A stretch of 64,000 bases of DNA from Piezodorus guildinii (Eukaryota > Arthropoda > Insecta > Hemiptera > Pentatomidae). The notes beneath the pieces were generated by a model. That model made no database searches. It worked only from the letters and a program-made list of their open reading frames with translations, and was not told the DNA's origin. This document shows, one piece after another, positions 24,056 through 35,134 of this stretch. A program made the translations under genes and the position numbers. Location: contig CM041292.1 in NCBI GenBank assembly GCA_023052935.1, positions 41,314,139-41,378,138 of the forward strand, given 5' to 3'. Each line of letters begins with the position of its first letter. The first letter of the stretch is position 1.

Positions 24056-24798
24056 AAAATCTGGTGCGCGCAACACACGACTTTCACTTACCTCCGTTTT
24101 TAAAATCAATTTTAGAAGTTTTAAATACATTTAGAGATTAAAATAAATTGTTAAAGAAATAATTAAATTATGTTTGAATAGAAACATGCATTTTATTAAA
24201 TAATCGATTATATTATTATCTATAACAATCGATTTATTCTATTAGCTTTACATCACCCTCCGTTAACTTTCGGAATTGTGTGTATATGATAGTATTTTTT
24301 CTAAAATATTTAGTTTTCCAACTGTATATTGTACATCTATATTTCTGTTTTAATGTTCAAAAAACCGAAATCGCATACAAAAATATGTTTGCACTTTTCT
24401 TCTTTAGTTGTTAATCAAATTCGCTCAACTTTGATATTTAGCCGTCATTTATCAATTCAAATAATATGATGTGCCTTATCTTTTTAAATCTATAAAATTA
24501 AAGGTACTTTAGAGGAAGAAATTTTAAATATCGGCATTTAAGTCCCATCAGACTATTTCAATCACAATGAAACCTACATGATATATATCCCGTTCTATTT
24601 TACATCGATATAGAGAGTTTAATCAAGCCGTTTTTGAGAAAATCGTAAAAAGATGCAAAATGCATGCTATAAAGTCGCTCTTCTGGTAAGCTCATTTTGA
24701 TGAAAAAGATTTTGTAAGGGCTCGGGCGTATATTTGTCTTAAATATGAAATTTCAGTTTGATAGGACTTTTCGTTTCCGCCCGGCAGTTACCACACAT

Positions 24799-24816
24799 GC
24801 ACACACACACACACAC
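24799..24816. repeat. Short (CA)n microsatellite inside the Helentron-like copy
   Basis: About nine CA units lie at the same internal position as the longer CA run at 25194, showing that the microsatellite belongs to the repeat family. Confidence 0.7.
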
Positions 24817-25192
24817 AGTATAATAACTATTAACAAGATAATATGGTTATTTTTATAGAATAGAGAAAATTAAAGGTACTTTAGAAGAAGACAATTTAAA
24901 ATATCAGCATTTAAGCTCTGTCAGACTATTTTAATCAGAATGAGACCAACATGATATTATAGTCTATTGAATTTTACATCGATAAAGCGAGTTTAAACAA
25001 AATCGTCGGAACCGTTTTTGAGAAAATCGTAAAAAGGTGAAAAATGCATAGTATAAAGTGACTCTTCTGGTAAGCTCATTTTGATGAAAAAGATTTTGTA
25101 ACGTCTCGGGCGTTATAATAATATAATAGTTGTCTTAATTATGAAATTTCAGTTTCATAGGACTTACCGTTTCCACCCGGGAGTTCCACATA

Positions 25193-25193
<1 letters not shown>

Positions 25194-25274
<81 letters not shown>
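25194..25274. repeat. (CA)n microsatellite, left flank of the R1-type LINE
   Basis: A nearly pure CA run of about 80 bases with TAG interruptions (ACATAGACAC) ends at ACATAGAAAATGG, where LINE sequence begins. Confidence 0.9.
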
Positions 25275-25278
<4 letters not shown>

Positions 25279-27603
25279 AAATGGAAATGCTCAGAAAATG
25301 GAAGATGGAAAAGTTGGACATTTGACAGAGAATCATTCAAAATTATGATGGAGAGCCCGTGTGGGCTGTCAGGCAGCGCGGAGGATAAGGCTCACCAGCT
25401 AGTAGATCTGATCCACACAGCTTGTGACGCGTCTATGGTTCGCAGCAACGCATGCATGGGTCGACATCCGGTCTACTGGTGGAACGACCATATCGCTGAC
25501 TGTCGGACACGGTGTCACGCTTCGAGAAGAAGGTACCAGCGTGCAAGAGGTAGGCCTCAGTTCCGAATTTTACAAGAGGAATTCAAAACTGCGAGGCGCG
25601 AACTACGGCGTGCAATCAAGTTGAGCAAGAGGAAATGCTGGAAGGAACTCTGCGAAGAGGTGGACGAGGATCCATGGGGAAGGCCATACAGGACCGTCAT
25701 GAAGAAATTGAAGGGCAGCTCTACGAGATCGCCAACGTGTCCTGTGGCTGTACAGAAAATCGTTGCTACTCTTTTTCCTGAACAAGAAGAGCTTGAGGAT
25801 TCAGGGCAGATGCAGCCATTTGATGCACCATCCGTAACTGCTGAGGAGCTGAAGGATGTCTGCTCCAGCCTTCATACTGGTAAAGCCCCAGGTTTGGATG
25901 GCATCCCGAACGTGGCACTAAAGCTGGCAATGGAGAACAAGCCGGAACTTTTTCAGGACGTCTTCAGTTCCTGTTTAAGTGAGGGATCCTTTCCGCGACC
26001 ATGGAAAAGGCAGCGCCTTGTACTGGTTCCAAAAGGCAAAGGAAACCCCTAAGAACCCTCAGCATATAGACCGATATGTCTGCTGGACACAACCGGCAAG
26101 GTCTTAGAGAAAATAATAGCCAGCAGAATACAAGAGATCACCGAAGGAGTAGAGGGCCTATCGAACAATCAATTTGGCTTCAGAAAAGCGAGATCCACGC
26201 TGGACGCAATTACCCTGGTGATTGAAACTGCCCAGAAAGCTATTGCGGGGAAGAGGTGGAGAAGAGGTGCGAAATGTTATTGCGCCGTCGTCACATTAGA
26301 TGTGAGAAACGCGTTTAACACGGCAAGATGGAACTGCATTCTTAGAGCTCTGCAGAAAATGGGCGTTCCCATGTACCTCAGGAGCATTATCAGAAATTAT
26401 TTCGCAGACAGGATCCTGATATGCTCAACAGAGGACGGCCCAAAGACATTCAGGGTGAATGGTGGAGTACCCCAGGGATCAGTACTGGGGCCTCTATTGT
26501 GGAATATCCTGTATGATAGAGTTCTTAGGCTTAACCTGCCAGAAGGTGCCAAGATCATAGGTTTTGCTGATGATGTCGCAGTCGTAATCGAGGCGAAATA
26601 TAAAGACGAAGTAGCCTTGAAGGCAAATCAGAGTATCTCTCTGATCCGTGATTGGCTGACATCGGTGGGGCTCCAACTGGCAGAAAGGAAAACAGAGGCC
26701 CTTCTTATAAGTAGCCGTAAAAGGAGAGAAGAAATAATCCTGAGAGTGGGCAGGCAAGAGATACAGTCCCAGCCCTCACTGAGATATCTTGGGGTTATAC
26801 TTGTTGAAAGGCTTAAATTCAAGGAGCATATCCAGAAAGTATGCATCAAAGCAGCAGGAGTGACCACAGCTCTAGCCCGATTGATGCCCAACGTAGGCGG
26901 ACCTAGAAGTAGTCGGAGACTATTAATGGCGAGCGTCGTCTCATCCACTCTTTTATACGCAGCCCCAATATGGAATAATGCCCTGGACACACTTTCTTAC
27001 AGGAGACCCATTGTGTCAGTTTATCGCCGAAGCGCTCTGAGGGTGATAAGTGCATTTCGCACAGTATCCTACGAAGCTGCATGTGTGGTGGCCAGGATGC
27101 CACCCATTGAACTGCTGTCGGAGGAAAGGCAACGTACGTATAAAAGTGTTGTCCACATTCCTAGAACCGAAGAGAGGAAGCAGACAGTCCAAAAGTGGCA
27201 GCGACGTTGGGATTTGGCAGCGAGCGGAAGGTGGACCCATAGGCTGGTACCTTGCATCCAACCCTGGATGGATAGAAGCCACGGGGAAGTGGACTACTAC
27301 CTAACCCAAATGCTCACTGGACATGGCTGCTTCAGAGCCTACCAATTACGGTTTAAGTTGGACAATACAGCAGAATGTCCAAGATGCCCAACAATAGATG
27401 AGACAGTAGAACACGTATTCTTCTGCTGTCCTCGCTTTCAAGTAGAGAGGGAAGCATTTCAAGAAATATGCAGATCAGAAGCTACACCTGACAACATCGT
27501 CAACCTCATGCTACTGTCTCAGGAGAACTGGATGGCGGGCCAACGTCTGGCTGCGGACGTCATCAAGAAATTGAGAATGGAAGAGAAGGAGAGGCGTGCC
27601 TAG
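25275..27603 (+). pseudogene. R1-clade LINE ORF2: endonuclease end, reverse transcriptase, C-terminal zinc knuckle
   Basis: The frame is open straight from the left CA run to TAG 27601-27603, except for one in-frame TAA at 26050-26052. The first part is the EN-RT linker (PVYWWNDHIADCRTRCHASR). Reverse transcriptase motifs follow in order: GKAPGLDGIP, NQFGFRKARSTLDAI, VTLDVRNAFNTARW, GVPQGSVLGPLLWNILYD, GFADDVAVV (catalytic Asp pair; FADD codons at 26563-26574) and LRYLGVIL. Near the end is a CPRC...HVFFCC knuckle. Most of the endonuclease is missing, so the copy is 5'-truncated. It would have made a nuclease/reverse transcriptase for target-primed insertion. The single stop makes it inactive but young. 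Its place in the R1 clade (R1, Waldo, Mino, SART) rests on these motifs and the target. Confidence 0.85.
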
Positions 27604-27788
27604 AAATATAGGGTAAGGCGCCTAACAACGGGGCGGCACACAGCCACTCTCCTCCACGAAGTAATGCCTAACGGTGGTCCCGTGGAGGGTGAGAAACAGG
27701 TGTAGGGAGGTTGGTTTTAGTGGGTAGAAATCCCACACACGGATAGGTACGGGCCTATCCGCGTCTTTTGAAGATGGAAACCTACCCT

Positions 27789-27837
<49 letters not shown>
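25275..27837 (+). mobile_element. 5'-truncated R1-clade retrotransposon inserted in (CA)n
   Basis: The left boundary is the CA run ending at 25274. The right boundary is a 46-base poly(A) tail (27792-27837) followed at once by another CA run (27838-27888). A 3' UTR of about 190 bases lies between the stop at 27603 and the tail. Both flanking CA runs contain the same ACATAGACAC interruption, so they are the two halves of one microsatellite target or its duplication. Confidence 0.85.
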
Positions 27838-27871
<34 letters not shown>

Positions 27872-27888
27872 CACACACACACACACAG
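27838..27888. repeat. (CA)n microsatellite, right flank of the R1-type LINE
   Basis: A CA run containing ACATAGACAC leads into AGACCTTTTTCCAGGAC, the normal continuation of the Helentron-like family. Confidence 0.9.
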
Positions 27889-28025
27889 ACCTTTTTCCAG
27901 GACTTGGTTATTTGGACTCAGGGGACCCTAAAACGTGTATTTTCGTTGAAAACTGGAATTCGAAAATTTTCACGGTCGCAATACTTTCCCCTACTATATA
28001 TATATAGTAAGTGAAAGTAAAAAAA

Positions 28026-28689
28026 TCCGTGGAGGGTTCTGTTACTTAATTCGTATTTTCAATAAAATGAAGTATAAACACAGTTTGGCCAAGGAAGTAT
28101 CTTAATGATGTGAATGAAATTAAATGAGCATGAAAACACATTATCACTTAAAACTAGGGGAGAGGGGGAGGGAGGGATAAAGTTGGGGTTTTTACAGAGG
28201 TTTTGGGGGTCTTGATTGATCAAAAGTTTTACAGAGGCGCGAAAATTTAAAAAAAAAAAAAACTCTAAATAGCAGGTCGATGGAGAAAAAGTTGGGGCTG
28301 CTCAAAGGTACCTCTCCAACATAACCAACTTATTTACGAATTTTATGAAAACGCAGATCTTAAAAAAGTAAGTAAGTAAACTTGTGTAGGCCTACTTTTT
28401 TTACTTCGTTCTGCCTAGAAAGAAACCCTGAATGATATTTTTCTGCTCATGCGACCCGTAGGAGCTGTTTGGCATTTTCTAATGTTCCACAAAAAATAAT
28501 AGTAATAATAATAGTGGATCCATGTGTAGTTTCGGGGAGGGACTTGGGCTTTTTAGAGGGAGAAGATATTTAATTTATATGGGGGTAAGACAAGTTTTGA
28601 GTAAACAGCCTTATTATAAATAAATCAACTTACAAGGGTTGGTACTAGTAGATACTTGATATATGCTGAAGAACTTTAAATAAACCATC
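28026..28689. other. No gene seen; G-rich low-complexity patch
   Basis: A G-rich stretch (about 28156-28220) and A runs are present. There is no coding or repeat signal beyond that. Confidence 0.4.
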
Positions 28690-29025
28690 ATCTCACCGGT
28701 ATTCTGGTCAAACGTGGCTCTATCCCGAATCCTGAAGAAAATATCTACTTGGATCTTCCTATTCAAATCCTTGCGTGACCGAAAACCTTCCTATATCTTT
28801 GACCTCCTTACTCCGTGCACACCCTAAATACAAAATCCCAACCTACCGATCTATACCTCCCCTCTTATAGAACAGCATCCTTTTAAAAGTCCATTATCAT
28901 CCATGCTACCATACTTTGGAACTTTTTACCCATAGTCTCCCAATTACAACTCCCTTCGGGAGTATTCGTCATCCCTAATCACTTTCAAACACACCTCCTC
29001 AAACATCAATCTTCCGCACATATGT
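28690..29025 (+). pseudogene. CR1/Daphne-like LINE C-terminal fragment
   Basis: The broken plus-strand frames resemble the end of a CR1-group reverse transcriptase, with FLFKSLRDRKPSYIFDLLTP followed by a short tail to the TGA near 29027. Several stops interrupt it. The family assignment is by pattern only. Confidence 0.4.
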
Positions 29026-29389
29026 GATAAATCCTGACTTTAATAATACTTATGTTAATACCGATGTTCTTATCTGTTTTTATTTATATCTTTTATTTAT
29101 ATTAACTTTAAATACTTTACTATCTATCCAAATAATTATGTATCAAATGAAACCAGACAAATTGGACTTCCTCTGTTCACTGCATAAAAAAAAAATAAAA
29201 AAAAAAATAACCGTTTTATAAAATCAAGATTTCGAAGGACCGTAAATATTTTAATCCCACTTTTTACCTTGCAATACTTAATAACCTTTTTAGGACATTC
29301 TATAGCTTGTTTAATCCAATTCGACATAAAAAAAAAAGCTCCAGTTTAATTATTTTTTAAAAGAGTAAACATGAGTGTGTAAGTTTTTG
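29026..29389. other. No gene seen
   Basis: AT-rich sequence with A and T runs. Confidence 0.4.
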
Positions 29390-29850
29390 CAATTTGGAAG
29401 CTGTTCGTCACGAATTTGTCCTGATGGATGCTCATTGAATTCTGAACTCAAATTGTGATTATGAACTAGAAAGATTGTAAGCGAAGTTGTCAGAGCGTTA
29501 TCCTGCTTTGATCAATCGAAAAGGAATATTATTCCAATAAGATAGTGCTTCTCCCTCACACTTCCCGTCAAACTAAAGAAAAGTTTAAAGAACTTGTTCA
29601 AACTCCTGCCTCATCCACCCAAGAGTCCAGACCTCGCACCAATCGGATTACTTCTTGTTTCAATCTGTAGTCCAGTTTCTTCAAGGGAAAAACTTTAATA
29701 CTTTTTCGAAAGTTGAAATTGGGGTCCAAGAGTTCTTTGTCAGCCATTCCAAAGAATGTTTTCGGCGTAAGATCGAGCGATTTGCCAGCAGATGGCTAAT
29801 GACGGTTGATAACAATATAATTTGAATATTAATTGTACTTTATATTAAAG
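29390..29850 (+). pseudogene. Mariner transposase C-terminal relic
   Basis: Frames recall the mariner catalytic half: YPALINRKGILF then a damaged QDNA.PHTSRQTKEKFKELVQ (about 29500-29605), a damaged PHPPKSPDLAP (about 29610-29645) and a tail like F..KIERFASRW (about 29765-29800). In mariners the third catalytic Asp sits in the SPDLAP region. Frameshifts and stops are frequent, so no active transposase is made. Confidence 0.65.
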
Positions 29851-30853
29851 AAATAATAATACAATTTTTTTCTAAAAACTTTTTTCTTTTTTACTATTAT
29901 TAATTTTTGCTCGATGTTATTTGAGGGAGAGAAAACTTTCTCCTACCCCTACCCACTCCTTTTTCCCCTCCTTCCCCTAGATCCACTATTCATCAATAGT
30001 AAATAATTTATGAAGATGACGTCTAATGATCATTGTATTCATTATTTAAATAAACAGTATTCGAAGTAAAGAAAGGATTTCTTCGCTGCGAACGTTCAAT
30101 TTGCTGTCGAAAAAGGTTAAAATTCTCAACTTAGTTTTCTTATAAAAGAAAATGAGTTTAACCATAAAAGGTAACACTAATCCTCTTACTTTAATCGATA
30201 TTTAACGACATATCAATAAAAAAGATATCGAAAGAGACAACTTAAGAGAGTAATTAGCAGTGAGTTGTCCTTGATGAACGGTTGGCAACTCTAGTGAGCC
30301 CGTTACGGCAACTCCGCCCCCGAAACACCTTTGGCACTGCCTCCTGCATATCTGATACCAACGGAATGACAATCAAGGAGGCAGCGTAACTTAATGAATC
30401 ATCCTGCTATGACGTATACTATATCTAAGTAATCTGTTGATACAAATGGCTAATCTATATCACATGGCTTCCTTTTAACAACAATCTGAAGAGGTAGAAA
30501 TCTGTAGCAAATGTAATTTTTTTTTAATAAACAAATTTTTTTTAAAATTGATTTTTAAAAGTTTATTATTATTATTTTCTCCTCTAAGTCGCCTTTTTAG
30601 GGTGCACAGAGGTTTTCTCAGGTCAGGAGATGAGGGCGGGGGATCAATACCTGAGTTAAACGCCTCCAAAGCACTGAGGCGCGAGCTTCTAATATATCTT
30701 CTCTAAATTCGGTTATCAGGTTGGCTTCCAATGTGTCGTAAGGTACTTAAAACATTCATCTTACGGCATTTACCTAGATTTTTATATCCCAAAAATATTT
30801 ATTAAAATAATTATTTAATACAGATATAATTAAAGTAACATTTCCATTAAAAT
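29851..30853. other. No gene seen
   Basis: AT-rich sequence. A less biased block at about 30240-30420 was not recognised. Confidence 0.4.
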
Positions 30854-31137
30854 GGCTAATTTACTGTTCTCCGGTTCCTGGGTTCGAATCCCAGCTTGGC
30901 AGAATATTATTTATTCTGTTAATTTGGTGGAGGGGCGACCCTAGGGTATGGAGACTCTCCTGGGGCAAACCCAGCCTCTTTAAAGTGGGTACCCAAATCG
31001 GGGAAAAAATCTGGCGACTGAGCGTGATCAAGACCTAATCACCTCATTGCACGGCCGTTGGCCTAGAAACAGTACGAATCTCTATAAGTACTGAGCCCAA
31101 GACCCAAGACATGGTTTGTATAGGTACAGTTTTTTTT
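30854..31137 (+). mobile_element. tRNA-derived SINE, family 1
   Basis: The B box GGTTCGAATCCC and the markers CTCCTGGGGCAAACCC, GGCGACTGAGCGTGATCAAG and TTGCACGGCCGTTGGCC match the copy at 5574-5841. Target-site duplication: TTCCATTAAAAT lies on both sides (30842-30853 and 31138-31149). Confidence 0.85.
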
Positions 31138-31391
31138 TTCCATTAAAATAATGTATTTAAATATTGATATAGGTCAAATATCAACATATTTTATACATCA
31201 GGAAAAAAAAATTCTCGTCTATCTGTTGATTTGCAGTTAAACCAGCGTGAAGGGTGTCATTTTATTTTTAGGATATAAAAAAATATCATGGAAGAAATTA
31301 AAAATTTTAAAATACACCCACTTACTCTCCTATTCGCCTATATTAGTCCTTATTATACACTCCAGCTCAAAATAATCGTAAATCATGTTTT

Positions 31392-31669
31392 TGTTTGTTT
31401 ATTTATTTAACGTCACTTTCTGCTACTATGGCTAACCGGACGATGCTACAGTGGGAGTCCTAAATTTTGCCTATCCAGGTTTAATTTTGATAGGGATCTT
31501 TAACGAGTGCCTGACATCGCACAGGCTCGGGACCACCTTTTAACGTCCCCTCCGAAGGACGGCGTAACTAAGGATTTTTTACTCCCATTAAAAAATCCTA
31601 GGACCACCTGCGGGTTTGAACCCGTGACCTTTAGCATGGGAGGCTGTTACGCTAGCCACCCAGCTACAA
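31392..31669 (-). mobile_element. tRNA-derived SINE, family 2, with perfect target-site duplication
   Basis: In minus orientation it carries A-box-like GGCTAGCGTAACAG and B box GGTTCAAACCC, with the SINE2 body in full. AAATCATGTTTT occurs on both sides (31380-31391 and 31670-31681), a perfect 12-base duplication, so the insertion is recent. Confidence 0.9.
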
Positions 31670-31681
31670 AAATCATGTTTT

Positions 31682-34179
31682 AAATTAACAAAAAATTCAA
31701 CAGCCCTTATTTTTTATATAAATGCTAAATAAGCTTGTATAGTAAATTTATTGATGATTTGGTTTTCTTGAGCATTAGATCAATCTTTTTGTTATGTTTC
31801 TGTACGAATATTTCATAATGTTAACGATTCTAAGCGGCACAATTTATCAAAATAATTTTATTTTATTTCATAATAATAATTGTTCATTTTTATTTATTGT
31901 CATATAAATTCATTTGAAACATATACCATTTGTACCAGTGGTTCCAAATGCACTTTTTCGGGACAGAAATATGCACTGGTCGTTCTATTTAAGATTTATC
32001 AGTCATTTTAACGTAAGTTTCTTCCTTATTAAATTCACTTTCAATTTTATGATTGGCATATTTTTTAGCTCATTATTATGTCATAAAAATATATAGCTTA
32101 TGTCGATAAAATCATATAAATATCTCTTTAACTAAATATTCTTAAGTATATCTTTATATATTTACTTTTCCCGCATTTACCATTGTTGACAATTGCTATT
32201 AGATAAGTTTAAGAAAACTTTATTATTAAATTATTTTATTTTTTATTTTTTTCGGAAGTTTTTCTTAATATAAACATTTAAAAGAGTACACATTGCCTTC
32301 CATTTCTCACTTAATCATTTTATTTCATAAGATTTTCATATTTGTCGACGTTTCGGGCTGTTTCCTCATTTTCAAGATTGAAACAATGTTTTTAAACTTT
32401 CATTAGTGAATAAAATTACATTATTTAAATGTTTGTCTTTGAAAAATTAACTTCAGCAATTTGTCATAATTATTTTAAAACTAACTAACATTAATTATCT
32501 TATTTTTTTCATTATATAATTGCTATATCATATATCACCCTTCATTTTATTTCATACCACACTGCTATTTGTCCTTATTGGTGTTCATTGGTTCACTGTT
32601 TCTATTATTTTTCTATTTTAAACTTTGTACCTTTGGTTTTTTTATTTTATTGGTTAGATCTGTTTCTATGTTTTTACTATTTTTATTATTAAAGTTTTAT
32701 TTATATTTTTAATATCTCAATACATACAAAACATAATGGCTTAGTTTTAAGTTTTTACAGATAAAATTTCCAAACCGTAAACTACGTGATTTATACGCTT
32801 TTGGTAATGAGTAACGCATAGTCGGACAGTCAGATCAAAAATTTGATAATACCATCAGCAGGTATTTAATGGAGAGTATGTTTTGATATATGACATTTGT
32901 CACTTATAATTCTACCGTTTAGTTGCAATGTTGGTTTGTATGCATAAAATGTGCAAATTATTACACAATTGTTTATTATTTCTAAATAACTATATAAGGG
33001 TATATTAACTGTTTATAGCGGCTAATATTTTCGATTTTTCTCTATCTTCAATAATAACAATAATTTTTTGGTCAATTTTAAAGGTTGGTTATTGAAAATG
33101 TCCATTCATTATGAAACTTCCAATGCCTAACTGTACAAAGATGATTAAAATAAAAATTGTTAGTAGATAACTTCTATACTTAATCACTCCACCCATCCTT
33201 CCACAAATTGAATATTTCCCTGATTTAAAAAAACAAACAAAAAAAAAAACAGTAGATTATAGATTTTTTTCTGAGGCAGAGAGATTTTTTTTAAATTTTG
33301 TTCTAATTTTTAAATACTTTCCTAACAAGGTAAACTGTCTATACTTGGATTACTGTGTTTATCACCCTTTATTAGAATGAAAATAAAGAATTTTGGTTTA
33401 TTATTACCAATGATGAACCTTTGCAATGGACCGTAAAATCGTATCTTAGGGTTCAAGAATTTAAAAAAATCGTTTGGCCAAATTAATATATAAATACCAA
33501 AACATTTCTGCCGTTAGTGTCACTCGAAAGAGAATTAAATTTCCTAGAAAACGAAAAAAAGAAACGTTGAATTCAGTTCAGGAATAGCTAAGATATATCG
33601 TTATGAAATTAGCAGTGGTGATAGACCATTTTTCTTTGAATTATTTATTGATTTTCATATCGATTAACTGCCCATAAATAGCTTTATAAACAGCTATATC
33701 CTAACTTTTTGGGTTATTTGGAAATAATAAACCATTGTGTAATCATTTTAAGCGTGTTTTTTTTTTTTAATGAAATATTTGTTTTAACAAAAAATATACC
33801 GTATATTAAGAAAACACCTCCATTCATTTGTATGAATTTATCTTTAAATTAATTTTTAGTGTTTTAGGCTCAGTAGGAATCCTTTATTAAGTGAGTCATT
33901 GCTGCATATAAACTTTGTTTTGAGTATCACAGAAGTTTTTTTTTTTTTAATTTATAAGTATACAAATCTATATATACTATGCATGAGATAAGCTGTTTAT
34001 TTTAATTGCAATTTAATAAAACAATTAAATTTAGCTTGTTTAATTTAAAAATAATATTTAAAAACAAAAGAATGAATAAGTTTAGACAACTGTATACATG
34101 AAAGGATTAGACAATCGCGATAATTGTTTAAATTATGACTGTTTCAATTGTTGTTAGGTTTAAACTTAGTATTTAGTTA
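31682..34179. other. AT-rich intergenic DNA, no gene seen
   Basis: Very A/T rich. A minus-strand hammerhead-like end (CTTGAAAATGAGGAAACAGC then CCGAAACGTCGAC) lies at about 32347-32376. No exon for gene C was found here. Confidence 0.4.
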
Positions 34180-34455
34180 TTGTTTGTTTATTTATTTAAC
34201 GTCACTTTGTGCTACTGTGGCTAATCGGACGATGCTACATTGGGAGCCCTCAATTTTGCCTATCCAGGTTTTATTAAGATAGGGATCTTTAACGAGTACC
34301 TGACATCGCTCAGGCTCGGGACCACCACCTCCGAAGGACGGCATAACTAAGGATTCTTTACTTCCATTAAAAAATCCTAGGATCACCTGCGTGTTTGAAC
34401 CCATGAACTTTGGCATAGGAGGCTGTTATGACCACCCTGCTACAGGTGATCCCAT
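34180..34455 (-). mobile_element. tRNA-derived SINE, family 2
   Basis: In minus orientation it runs from GGGATCACCTGTAGCAGGGT through GGTTCAAACAC (a damaged B box) to TAAATAAATAAAC. The flanks TATTTAGTTAT and TATTTATTTAT suggest an 11-base duplication with one change. Confidence 0.8.
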
Positions 34456-34944
34456 ATTTATTTATAGTATAAGTTCTTACATACTACTAAATGGGGATTT
34501 CGCTCTAAAAACTGGAAGTACCTTAAGAATTGCTAAGACGTTTTGCTACACCACCTATCGTTCAACTGACTCCCTGATATGATTCAATTAATTTTTTCAG
34601 CTTTATAATCAGTCGTCACATCATTGTAAAAAAACAAGTTATAACACTACCCTGGGGCAGTGGAATGGATTCAATAGACCATTATCCACCCAACATGGAA
34701 GGAACAATAGTTTTATTAAATCTTATCGAGTTAGGCCTCTATCACTTTCATTAAGATCTTGCCTGTGTTTTTTTTTGTTTTAGTAAACGTGGAGTGAAAT
34801 GCAAAATGCGGTCTATTGTAGTTTTGTTTTATTGTTCAGTTTCTTATTGTTGCGGAATGAAAAAGGATTAATTTCGATTCAGCTATGCTAGAGAGGTTTA
34901 TTCAGAGCGCATATTTATAATATGACATTATAATATGATATATA

Positions 34945-34976
<32 letters not shown>

Positions 34977-35134
34977 ATGTTTACATAGAACAAGAAACTT
35001 AAATTCTGGGACAATATCCCTTTAGAATAACATTTACGAACAAAATACAAAATCAGAACTGGACTAAAATAATTATGATAATAGTGAGTATTCAAATAAC
35101 ATTTTTTATTTTGGATTTTATTTCTGAATTGTTC
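34456..35134. other. No gene seen; contains a (TA)n run
   Basis: A (TA)n microsatellite lies at about 34950-34976. The remainder is AT-rich and unrecognised. Confidence 0.4.

Larger units (their letters stand above)
24060..28025 (+). mobile_element. Helentron-like non-autonomous element, copy 2, carrying an R1-type LINE
   Basis: The left end is ATCTGGTGCGCGCAACACAC followed by GACTTTCACTTACCTCC. The right end is a TATA-rich hairpin followed by GTAAGTGAAAGTAAAAA (about 28006-28022). Its central segment occurs twice: about 24500-24818 and 24868-25275 both run from ATTAAAGGTACTTTAGA to a CA run. The second CA run is split by the LINE at 25275-27837. Without that insert, two adjacent or partly duplicated copies would total about 1.4 kb. 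It has no coding capacity of its own. Confidence 0.65.

Noticed and set aside
25141..25274. Apparent THTHTHT-rich N-terminus of the R1-type frame
   Set aside because: It is read-through of the (CA)n microsatellite, not part of the LINE protein.
24799..25274. CRISPR-like or satellite array
   Set aside because: The regularity is a dinucleotide CA run; there are no spacers, and eukaryotic context makes CRISPR irrelevant.
31914..32096. Candidate first exon with GTAAGT near 32011 for gene C
   Set aside because: The predicted start has no signal peptide or family pattern; the donor-like word is expected by chance.
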